From CAWFFV01 sp963814985 (lineage in GTDB: Bacteria; Chloroflexota; Ktedonobacteria; Ktedonobacterales; Ktedonobacteraceae), in assembly GCA_963814985.1 (NCBI GenBank), contig CAWFFV010000073.1, positions 1-5,344 of the forward strand: a DNA stretch of 5,344 nucleotides, read 5' to 3'. A program made the translations under genes and the position numbers. Positions 1-5,277 of the stretch are shown here, piece by piece. Under the pieces are notes generated by a model, which saw only the letters and a list, made by a program, of their open reading frames with translations, did not search any database and was not told the origin of the DNA. The number at the start of each line of letters is the position of its first letter. Positions within the stretch are counted from its first letter, which is position 1.

Positions 1-129
1 GAGATGAGATGACATGTGGTAAAATCGGCATATTGAGGCGGGGCTAAGGGGCATATCTGTACAGTGAGAATTTATTGGTCAGTTCTATCCACCTTTCTTA
101 TTCTCCGTGTGCTGCTATTTGTCTGTCCA

Positions 130-158
130 TTGACAATAGATAAATAGAAGCATATAGT
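130..158 (+). promoter_or_regulatory. Sigma70-type promoter of the five-helix membrane protein gene
   Basis: A perfect -35 box TTGACA (130-135) is followed after exactly 17 bases by TATAGT (153-158), which matches the -10 consensus in five of six positions. Transcription would begin near 165, leaving a leader of about 30 bases before the GTG at 194. This is the best-matching promoter I find in the window. It implies housekeeping-type expression, and no clear operator overlaps it. Confidence 0.75.
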
Positions 159-182
159 AAGTTACATTCATTAAGCTAAAAA

Positions 183-189
183 TGGAGGT
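183..189 (+). promoter_or_regulatory. Ribosome binding site that decides the start of the first gene
   Basis: TGGAGGT is a near-perfect Shine-Dalgarno sequence lying four bases before a GTG at 194. The upstream ATG at 182 overlaps this site and has no ribosome site of its own, so the GTG is the more likely start. Confidence 0.75.
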
Positions 190-193
190 TACC

Positions 194-772
194 GTGAAAG
201 AAGCCGTTAAATCATTAGAAGATAGCAATATAGCAACAACTCCTGAGCGTTCGGGGCCAAAGGGAATCGGCATGGCGGTGGCTTTTGACTGGGGACTGGT
301 GGTACAATTGCTAGTAATGCCATTTATTGTACCCCTGTTGGAGAATTTCGGTCTCTTCCAGCAATCCAAAACAAGTTCTCCTATGACAATGCTCATTTCG
401 TTCTTGCTCTCTTTACCCTTTGCTATTTTATTTGCGGTTTTCGGTGAAGGTATACGCCGTGGATGGAAGTGGACACGTCCCTGGCAGATAGGATTTAATG
501 CTCTCGGTATCCTGGGCGGTTTTGCATCCCTCTTCGCTCTCTGGCAGGCGAGCAAGCATGGAGACTACTGGCTCCTTGTAACCACCATTATTTTATTGAT
601 CTTTTCACCATTAATTGTGTGGCGTATGAGTCAACCTGAGACAGCGCTCTGGTTCAGAACAGTGAAGAGTGTCGATGCCCGCAAACGACATGGTGGCCTC
701 TGGATCTTCTTTATTATTCTCTGGGCTATTGCTGGTGGTGTGCTCCAGGCAATTGCTGCAACACCCAGGTAA
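194..772 (+). CDS. Five-helix integral membrane protein of unknown function
   Basis: This 192-residue protein starts at GTG 194; an ATG at 182 would add four residues but overlaps the ribosome site. After a polar N-terminus of about 30 residues come five hydrophobic stretches, at about 33-53, 66-86, 99-117, 126-144 and 167-188. Charged loops separate them: an Arg/Trp-rich loop GIRRGWKWTRPW after helix 2 and a basic VDARKRHGG before helix 5. The basic loops suggest which segments face the cytoplasm, and the protein should sit in the inner membrane. I see no signal peptide, catalytic motif, metal ligand set or transporter signature, and I do not recognise a named family. It stands alone behind a strong promoter. 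The next gene begins 91 bases downstream without a visible terminator between them, so read-through into the RNase H gene is possible. The gene itself is secure; its function is unknown. Confidence 0.85.
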   Translation: MKEAVKSLEDSNIATTPERSGPKGIGMAVAFDWGLVVQLLVMPFIVPLLENFGLFQQSKTSSPMTMLISFLLSLPFAILFAVFGEGIRRGWKWTRPWQIGFNALGILGGFASLFALWQASKHGDYWLLVTTIILLIFSPLIVWRMSQPETALWFRTVKSVDARKRHGGLWIFFIILWAIAGGVLQAIAATPR

Positions 773-824
773 GCATAAGACTACCTAAAGATACACGAGT
801 ATGTTAAACTGCATCATGAGAATC

Positions 825-830
825 TATCAT
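825..830 (+). promoter_or_regulatory. Possible -10 element ahead of the RNase H gene
   Basis: TATCAT matches TATAAT in five of six positions and lies 33 bases before the GTG at 864. The best upstream partner is TTAAAC (804-809) at a short spacing of 15, so the promoter is weak on sequence grounds. Read-through from the promoter at 130-158 is the alternative. Confidence 0.25.
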
Positions 831-863
831 TTTCTATTCGATGTATGCTGAAAGGTCGTTAGT

Positions 864-1655
864 GTGAGCGAAATTCAAGAATCTTTAGAATGGCATTCTG
901 TTCTCAATGCAGTTGTAGATGCCGATGTTCGTGCCTCCCTCCCAACGTTAGGCTCGTCTGGTATTGTTGCTTATACGGATGGTGCATGTATCAAAAATCC
1001 CGGTGGCCCGGCTGGCTGGAGTGCATTGCTATGGGCCGCCGCAGATGCAGTTGACGGACATGTACGTGAAGGCGCTCCTTGCTTTGAATGTTACGGACAT
1101 ATTCCCAGAGCGCAGACGACTACCAACAATCGGGCTGAAATTTCGGCAGTACTTGCCGTCTTAAGTCTGGCACCACCTACTCTCCCTCTCACAATCTACA
1201 GTGATAGCGAATATACCATCAAAGTCGCACAGGGAACCTATCAGATGAAAGCTAACCCTGACTTGTGGTCGGTATATCGCAAACTCCTCGGCTACCGTAA
1301 GCAGCCACCTGCATTTGTGTGGGTACGTGGACATGCAGGCCACGAACATAACGAGCGCGCTGACGAACTTGCTGGATTGGGGGCGTTTAACAGGGACCAT
1401 ACCGCCTATGAAAAATGGCAGGCTTCTCAGACTCCCGAAGCACATAATGCGCCTTCCATTGCCGAATTAAGTGCTCTACGTCAGCAAGTGCAGAAACTCA
1501 AAGCAATGCTTGATACTCCGAGTAGCCCTCGAATCAGTGATCAAGAGCGCAAATTTATTACTGATATGGCAAAGCGTCTCCAAAAGAATAACTTTGCGCC
1601 CACTGAGAAACAGAGTAATTGGGTCAAGGGCCTGGTGGCAAAATACAAAATCTAG
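864..1655 (+). CDS. Ribonuclease HI family protein with a C-terminal coiled coil and helical module
   Basis: RNase HI cleaves the RNA strand of RNA-DNA hybrids in the cytoplasm. The RNase H fold spans about residues 33-175. The catalytic acids are visible in their usual motifs: D39 (YTDGACIKNPGG), E92 (TTNNRAE), D114 (IYSDSEY) and D167 (ERADELA). The active-site-flap histidine is H157 in GHAGH, so activity is expected. The loop between the first strands is longer than in the Escherichia coli enzyme. At 263 residues the protein far exceeds the roughly 155 of that enzyme. The extra length is a 33-residue N-terminal lead and about 80 C-terminal residues: a heptad-like helix (about 199-217), then a module at about 224-263 containing SDQERKF and PTEKQSNWV. 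I do not name it rnhA because of these additions and because a genome can hold several paralogues. The start is GTG, with AAAGGT (851-856) seven bases upstream. No reverse transcriptase or transposase lies beside it. Confidence 0.92.
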   Translation: MSEIQESLEWHSVLNAVVDADVRASLPTLGSSGIVAYTDGACIKNPGGPAGWSALLWAAADAVDGHVREGAPCFECYGHIPRAQTTTNNRAEISAVLAVLSLAPPTLPLTIYSDSEYTIKVAQGTYQMKANPDLWSVYRKLLGYRKQPPAFVWVRGHAGHEHNERADELAGLGAFNRDHTAYEKWQASQTPEAHNAPSIAELSALRQQVQKLKAMLDTPSSPRISDQERKFITDMAKRLQKNNFAPTEKQSNWVKGLVAKYKI

Positions 1656-1693
1656 CTCATCTGCACTTCATGTCAATCTGGCACATATCTCCC

Positions 1694-2800
1694 CTAATTG
1701 GTCTCGCTCGAATGCTGCCAGGATTTCTGAATGGATTGTAACGAGATGATCAGAAGATCGATATCGGTTCCCGTTCGTATTGATGGTAAAGGTTGATTGG
1801 GCACCTGCATTGCCTTCAGGAGTAGTTCATTATAGGAAGAAATAGACTGCTTGAGCCGTTGCAATTCATTCTCAGTTCGCAAAGCATCATACCGACGCAT
1901 CCAAAGCGAGTTCAAGACGCCTACGATTGGCCAGAGCACCTTAGCCGGAGGATAGGGAATACGTGAAACCAGTTGTCCATTACTTGCATCAACATGCGCC
2001 TGTACAAGTTGCTGAATACTTTCTTCCAACTCTTGCTTTTCTTGATCTGCAGTAGCATGCTGTTCAGCAACGAGACTTTCAACTTTTGCCATCAGTTCAG
2101 CTCGATTAGCTCTCTTAGAAGCTGCACTGGCCGTAAAGACCCACATGCTCGATATACCTGCGACGAGAACCTGCAATGACACACCGATAGCAACTACGAT
2201 CAGCCCATTGGACCCCACATCCATAATGAGAAATGGCGACTTTGGCTGATAGAGATAATCAAGGATAATAAAAACTGAATCAAGCACAGCAAAGATAAAC
2301 ACGAAACGTATAGGCAGGAGTGAAATCGAAAGCAACTCAGCAAAGACAAACAGACCATAGCATTCGATACCCACCATGTTCAGCTGAAGATGAGAGATGA
2401 TAGTGATGATTAAGAGTATCTCACAGCCAAAGACTGTGATACAGCCCGCCAGGGTAGGCCGCCCGAATCGATTTGCAACGATCATGGCTACAATGATCGG
2501 GAAAGCAAGAACATGAGCGAAAATTATGACAATAGAGTTAACGCTGAATATCATCCACACATCTATAATTTGCGGGATGAGTAAGATAATGCCGACAGTA
2601 CTGATCATTCGTGCCCTACGATATGCTTGGCGTTCACTCATACTGGCAATGGCAACCGATCGAGGTGGCATCGTAAACTTATACCACCAGCCGAACAAGC
2701 GATCCAGGCGATCTCTTTTCTCTTCAACCATCTCTTCGACAGAACGTCTGGGTTGTTCCGACGCAGGGCTATCCACAGAGGAAATAGTGTTTCTATTCAT
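1694..2800 (-). CDS. Six-helix membrane protein with HAMP-like linker and coiled coil, no visible output domain
   Basis: This 368-residue protein has a polar, charged N-terminus (1-65) and six hydrophobic stretches at about 67-85, 88-109, 117-137, 148-163, 165-183 and 197-222. A cytoplasmic tail of about 145 residues follows. The tail begins with a charged helix predicted as coiled coil (about 230-270). It continues into a stretch resembling a HAMP linker: N-G-Q-L-x-x-R-I-P near 274-281, then a leucine/asparagine helix with VLNSLW near 295-300, then another coiled-coil helix (about 305-331). No histidine kinase, GGDEF, methyl-accepting or phosphatase motif follows, and the protein ends soon after. 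The architecture suggests a membrane sensor or scaffold that passes conformational change to a partner, which is inference. It lies 9 bases after the DUF4388-like gene on the same strand and is surely co-transcribed. The ribosome site AAAGGAG (2819-2813) is 12 bases before the ATG, a long spacing. Confidence 0.85.
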   Translation of the reverse strand: MNRNTISSVDSPASEQPRRSVEEMVEEKRDRLDRLFGWWYKFTMPPRSVAIASMSERQAYRRARMISTVGIILLIPQIIDVWMIFSVNSIVIIFAHVLAFPIIVAMIVANRFGRPTLAGCITVFGCEILLIITIISHLQLNMVGIECYGLFVFAELLSISLLPIRFVFIFAVLDSVFIILDYLYQPKSPFLIMDVGSNGLIVVAIGVSLQVLVAGISSMWVFTASAASKRANRAELMAKVESLVAEQHATADQEKQELEESIQQLVQAHVDASNGQLVSRIPYPPAKVLWPIVGVLNSLWMRRYDALRTENELQRLKQSISSYNELLLKAMQVPNQPLPSIRTGTDIDLLIISLQSIQKSWQHSSETN

Positions 2801-2809
2801 AAAAACCGC

Positions 2810-3403
2810 TCACTCCTTTTTTGCAATAATAATAACTTTCATATCTAGTAGCACACGCAAGATTTCATCGACAAAGGCATCTGGATAAGAAGCCCCAAGA
2901 GCGTCTTTAATATCACGAGTAGTTCGTCTCCCATCGATTAATTGCCAGACCATGTATAATGTTTGACGCTGTTGATCAGTCCGGTTGTATAGCCGACGCC
3001 AATCTATTTGGGTAATAATTTTTGGTATGAACGTATCCGAGCCTGCAAATGACGACGGATTTTGAAAAGTAGGCAGTACAGAAGCATCAGGTTGTTTCGA
3101 TCGGCTGTCATGTGTACCCGATCGTGTGGGTTTGGATTGTTGAAAGCCCCATCCGAATGGCCCTCTCTCTTCATCTAGCTGGATGAGAACTTCTTTCGCT
3201 ATCGAATTACGTTGTCCTTTCTTATCCATAAGAGTGCACGAGACAATTATTCCATTAGCGATTTCCAATATAGCAATGCTATGCCTGGGAATACCAGGAA
3301 CCCGAGGAAGCTCAGCTTGAAGTGTTCCGCTCAAGTTGTGCAACTTGAACAACTCCAAACTAAATGCCAAATTAACGCTCGCGTCTATCTTGTCTTCATC
3401 CAC
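2810..3403 (-). CDS. DUF4388-like protein with C-terminal winged-helix-like segment
   Basis: The favoured start is GTG at 3403, giving 197 residues; a TTG at 3415 would add four. In GTG numbering, residues about 10-88 follow the DUF4388 pattern: helix ELFKLHNLSGTLQ, strand SIAILEIANGIIVSC, then a helix and a glycine/phenylalanine turn (GPFGWGF). A Ser/Pro/Gln-rich linker runs from about 89 to 126. The C-terminal part (about 127-197) contains WQLIDGRRTTRDIKDALG and a last strand VIIIAK, a pattern of helices and a wing seen in small winged-helix modules. DUF4388 proteins occur in signalling and surface-motility contexts, but their biochemistry is not settled. No signal peptide or membrane helix is present, so the protein should be cytoplasmic. 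It is the first gene of a pair with the HAMP-like membrane protein, which makes it a candidate partner of that protein's cytoplasmic tail. The family call rests on pattern memory and is moderate. Confidence 0.72.
   Translation of the reverse strand: MDEDKIDASVNLAFSLELFKLHNLSGTLQAELPRVPGIPRHSIAILEIANGIIVSCTLMDKKGQRNSIAKEVLIQLDEERGPFGWGFQQSKPTRSGTHDSRSKQPDASVLPTFQNPSSFAGSDTFIPKIITQIDWRRLYNRTDQQRQTLYMVWQLIDGRRTTRDIKDALGASYPDAFVDEILRVLLDMKVIIIAKKE
2813..2819 (-). promoter_or_regulatory. Ribosome binding site inside the end of the upstream gene
   Basis: On the minus strand AAAGGAG forms the last codons of the DUF4388-like gene, directly before its TGA stop (2812-2810). It lies 12 bases before the ATG of the membrane protein gene. 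This placement favours translational coupling: ribosomes ending the first gene are beside the start of the second. Confidence 0.6.
3331..3348. repeat. Perfect 18-base dyad within the DUF4388-like coding region
   Basis: TCAAGTTG-TG-CAACTTGA has eight-base perfect arms around a two-base centre. It lies 55-72 bases inside the gene, encoding part of the helix FKLHNLS. It could be an operator placed in the early coding region, or a by-product of Leu/Lys/Asn codons. One dyad of this size is expected by chance in a few kilobases. Confidence 0.5.
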
Positions 3404-3408
3404 ATCAT

Positions 3409-3413
3409 CCCTC
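3409..3413 (-). promoter_or_regulatory. Ribosome binding site that decides the start of the DUF4388-like gene
   Basis: On the minus strand GAGGG lies five bases before a GTG at 3403. It overlaps the alternative TTG start at 3415, which has no comparable site upstream of it, so the GTG is preferred. Confidence 0.55.
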
Positions 3414-3415
3414 AA

Positions 3416-3885
3416 AATTAAAGCTAACTAACCCCATGCGCAAGTTTTTTGTGAAGTAATGAGTCTCGCCAATGGTAACGAAGGTAACGCAAGTTGAAGA
3501 TGACTGGAAAGATGTTGGGTGATCTTCCACTAATGTGTTGATAGGAGAAACTGTGCTCTTCAGAAGCCAAATTACCAGCAGTAGAGAAGAGTGTACCAAT
3601 CACCTTATCGGAAGATTACAAAAACTTGCACATTGGGTTCACTACAAAATAGTACCTTATGGAAAACCAGCCAATTTTCCAAAGACTTTTGTGATTATAA
3701 TGGCCACAGCAAGCACAAAAATTTGTACAATTCATTTCTAAAAATAGAGTAATGTCATTGTTGTTTTAAATTTCACTTCCCACAAGCAATCGTCGTAAAA
3801 TTATGCCAGAGCAAAATTACTCCGTCACTAATAATAACACTATACAGCCAAAAACGTCAACTACTATAATTTTTAGGGAATGAGC
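3416..3885. other. A+T-rich intergenic stretch without a recognised gene
   Basis: About 470 bases between two minus-strand genes. A short open frame at 3535-3741 on the plus strand has no ribosome site, resembles no family and has ordinary shadow-like composition, so I do not call it. The stretch should contain the promoter of the DUF4388-like/membrane pair. The best minus-strand candidate is TTGGCT, 17 bases, TATTTT, reading from about 3676 down to 3648, but it matches weakly. Two copies of GGTAACG (3474-3480 and 3483-3489) stand nine bases apart, one turn short of a helical repeat. I see no tRNA, transposase fragment or terminal inverted repeat. Confidence 0.5.
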
Positions 3886-3943
3886 AAAAAGATCTCCTGC
3901 GTCACCGTAGGAAAATCCAAAGATCCAACGAACACAGGAGATC
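3886..3943 (-). terminator. Hairpin plus T-tract terminator after the isomerase-like gene
   Basis: On the minus strand GATCTCCTGTGT (3943-3932) pairs with ACGCAGGAGATC (3902-3891), giving nine perfect pairs plus three more including one G-U. Five T residues (3890-3886) follow at once, the signature of a Rho-independent terminator. The loop of 29 bases is large, which lowers confidence somewhat. It begins 56 bases after the stop codon of the gene ending at 4000. A smaller hairpin precedes it at 3954-3973. Confidence 0.6.
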
Positions 3944-3953
3944 ATCAGCATTA

Positions 3954-3973
3954 ATGCCATCAAATTATGGCAT
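3954..3973. repeat. Short inverted repeat downstream of the isomerase-like gene
   Basis: ATGCCAT (3954-3960) and ATGGCAT (3967-3973) form a seven-pair stem with a six-base loop. It lies between the stop at 4000 and the stronger terminator hairpin. It has no T-tract, so it may only protect the 3' end of the message or be incidental. Confidence 0.4.
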
Positions 3974-3999
3974 AAAGGGAAAAACAGCCGAAGACAGCA

Positions 4000-4299
4000 T
4001 CACTGTGAGGAGAGCGTCTCGAATGATGTGAATGGTCCCAGTGGGATGAGCTCCCAATCGATCAGGCCATGCTTCACCAGAGGTAACGTACTAAGGACAT
4101 GCCGGGCCTCATCCAGATCGACACATTCCAATACCAGGACAGCTCCGGCTCGATCAGGAGGCTGTCGAAAGTAGAGTTCACGGACAACGCCGCTCTTATA
4201 GAGCTTCCAGGCGGTCTCTACCTCTTCACGCAGGTGCGGATAGAAGTCTCGTTTTGGCTCTACGCCAGGTTGGATTATATCCAGCGCAAGAATTTTCAT
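4000..4299 (-). CDS. Muconolactone-isomerase-like small protein (dimeric alpha/beta-barrel type)
   Basis: This 99-residue protein opens with a strand (MKILALDIIQPG) and a long helix (about 22-36, REEVETAWKLYKSG). A strand with VVRELYFRQ follows, then the central strand AGAVLVLECVD, a helix beginning DLDEARHVLSTLPL and a final strand DWELIPLGPF. The order and spacing match muconolactone isomerase (catechol branch of beta-ketoadipate degradation), especially the LS-x-LPL stretch followed by I-x-x-x-PL. Its length is close to the roughly 95 of that family. No other aromatic-degradation genes are visible, so the true substrate is unknown; relatives of this fold also include YciI-like proteins and monooxygenases. 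The start is ATG, with AGAGGAA about eight bases upstream. The gene is divergent from the DUF169 gene across a shared control region and is followed by a terminator, so it is probably monocistronic. Confidence 0.8.
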   Translation of the reverse strand: MKILALDIIQPGVEPKRDFYPHLREEVETAWKLYKSGVVRELYFRQPPDRAGAVLVLECVDLDEARHVLSTLPLVKHGLIDWELIPLGPFTSFETLSSQ

Positions 4300-4374
4300 G
4301 AAAGTGTTTCCTCTTTTCTCACATTAGCTCACTCACCGTAAGTATGAGCACAAGCATCTCATATGTTGAGTGTA

Positions 4375-4403
4375 ACTGTACCAGAATGCCTTTCAGAGAG
4401 CAA
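4375..4403 (-). promoter_or_regulatory. Extended -10 promoter of the isomerase-like gene
   Basis: Read on the minus strand, TTGCTC (4403-4398) and TACAGT (4380-4375) are separated by exactly 17 bases, and TGG directly before the -10 box gives the extended TGn motif. The -10 box matches four of six positions and the -35 box three of six. Transcription would start near 4368, leaving a leader of about 69 bases. The dyad at 4402-4428 touches the -35 box. Confidence 0.45.
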
Positions 4404-4428
4404 GTACGCACTTCAAAGTGCGTTGCTT
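4402..4428. promoter_or_regulatory. Operator-like dyad in the divergent control region
   Basis: ACGCACTT (4406-4413), CA, AAGTGCGT (4416-4423) is a perfect 16-base dyad with a two-base centre. AAG (4402-4404) and CTT (4426-4428) extend it with a slight offset. Its outer left edge overlaps the -35 box of the minus-strand gene, and it lies about 37 bases upstream of the -35 position of the plus-strand gene. A bound dimer could repress the first promoter and affect the second. From memory the AAGTACGCACTT half resembles sites near HxlR-type winged-helix regulators. No such regulator gene is in this window, so the identity of the binding protein is a guess. Confidence 0.6.
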
Positions 4429-4464
4429 ACCTGGACGATGGAAAGTTATTACTCCGCCTTGTTA

Positions 4465-4493
4465 TTAGCTGTGGTGGGTGTATGTGGTAGAAT
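4465..4493 (+). promoter_or_regulatory. Extended -10 promoter of the DUF169 gene
   Basis: TAGAAT (4488-4493) matches the -10 consensus in five of six positions and is preceded by TGG (4485-4487), an extended -10 motif. The hexamer 17 bases upstream, TTAGCT (4465-4470), is a poor -35 box, which the extended -10 could compensate. The start point would be near 4500, giving a leader of about 60 bases. Confidence 0.5.
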
Positions 4494-4546
4494 TGTGCAG
4501 AATATAACTATCATCTTCACATCTAAGCAGCAGATTTGATAGATAG

Positions 4547-4553
4547 AAAGAGG
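4547..4553 (+). promoter_or_regulatory. Ribosome binding site that supports a TTG start
   Basis: AAAGAGG lies seven bases before the TTG at 4561. The spacing is ideal, and no ATG or GTG in frame nearby has a comparable site, so the rare TTG start is credible. Confidence 0.65.
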
Positions 4554-4560
4554 CATCATT

Positions 4561-5265
4561 TTGTATCAGGAAACCGTAAATCGCTTCAAGGAATATCTAC
4601 AACTACAACATACCCCTATCGGACTCGCTTTTGTTGAGGGGATACCAGAGGATATCCAGCACAAAGCTACCCGTGTGCCATCAGCCTGTACGTTCTGGCG
4701 TCTAGCTGAACAGGGAGTCTTCTATGCAACAGCCGAAGATCACCAGGAATGTCCCATTGGCATGATGACGATGGGTTTTACCATGCCTGAGTCGGCACAG
4801 CAGCGAGCACAGGCGTTAGTGGAAACGATGGCAAGTGTGCAGTATTTTTCACCTGCGGAAGTAAGTGCACTTCCAGTTGTTCAGAAGCCCTATCAGAGTA
4901 TAATCTATGGACAGCTCGACCAGTTTCCGGTTGCAGCGGATGTTGTGCTCTGTATTTTGAATGCACAACAGGCCATGCTCGTTGCCGAGGCATCAGGACA
5001 GGTAAACTGGCTGCAAGGAGGCCAGATTGCTTTTGGGCGACCGACCTGCGGAATCGTACCGCGTACTCTGCACAAAGGTGAAAACTCGATGAGTTTCGGC
5101 TGTGTGGGTGCACGCACTTATATCCAGCTATCCCCTGCAGAAATGGTCCTGACCATCCCCGGCCAAAATTTTATAGATCTGGTGGAACGATTGCAAACGG
5201 TAGTTACCGCTAATACGGCTCTTGCTCCATTTCATCAGCAACAGAAGGCTCTCTTTGATGCGTAG
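4561..5265 (+). CDS. DUF169 family protein
   Basis: The 234-residue protein matches the DUF169 (COG2043) pattern along its whole length. It has an N-terminal HTPIGLAFVEG stretch, a C43-containing SACTFWRLAEQG block and C64 in ECPIGMMTMGF. The hallmark DVVLCILNAQQAMLVAEA (about 127-144) is followed by G-x-x-x-C163 in FGRPTCG, SFGC181VGART, and the closing IPG with a C-terminal helix. The family is widespread in bacteria and archaea but its biochemical role is not established. The conserved cysteines C43, C64, C163 and C181 suggest a metal or iron-sulfur site, which is inference. There is no signal peptide or membrane helix, so it is likely cytoplasmic. The length is normal for the family and the gene looks intact. 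It is divergent from the isomerase-like gene and shares the dyad-containing control region with it, which hints at common regulation. The start is TTG. Confidence 0.9.
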   Translation: MYQETVNRFKEYLQLQHTPIGLAFVEGIPEDIQHKATRVPSACTFWRLAEQGVFYATAEDHQECPIGMMTMGFTMPESAQQRAQALVETMASVQYFSPAEVSALPVVQKPYQSIIYGQLDQFPVAADVVLCILNAQQAMLVAEASGQVNWLQGGQIAFGRPTCGIVPRTLHKGENSMSFGCVGARTYIQLSPAEMVLTIPGQNFIDLVERLQTVVTANTALAPFHQQQKALFDA

Positions 5266-5277
5266 GTTACGTCTGTT

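Noticed and set aside
57..64. CTGTACAG palindrome
   Set aside because: It is only eight bases, does not extend, and lies 66 bases upstream of the -35 box with no second copy.
115..555. Long open frame on the minus strand
   Set aside because: It overlaps the promoter and coding region of the membrane protein antisense, has no ribosome site and encodes a low-plausibility Pro/Arg/Ser-rich product, so it is a shadow.
864..1655. RNase H domain as part of a retroelement, retron or transposase
   Set aside because: The motifs are those of cellular RNase HI (TDGAC, TTNNRAE, GHAGH), and no reverse transcriptase, integrase or terminal repeats are nearby.
1656..1693. Bidirectional terminator between the convergent RNase H and membrane protein genes
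   Set aside because: The 38-base gap contains no stem with a T-tract on either strand.
3535..3741. 68-codon open frame in the intergenic gap, plus strand
   Set aside because: There is no convincing Shine-Dalgarno sequence, no family resemblance, and A+T-rich composition like the surrounding non-coding DNA.
3832..3860. Minus-strand TTGACG with TTATTA at 17 bases as a promoter
   Set aside because: The -10 box matches only three of six positions and the site is more than 400 bases upstream of the next gene, so A+T-rich background explains it.
4778..5113. 111-codon minus-strand frame opposite the DUF169 gene
   Set aside because: The plus strand carries the clear DUF169 motifs over the same bases; the antisense product is Ser/His/Gln/Arg-rich without a domain.
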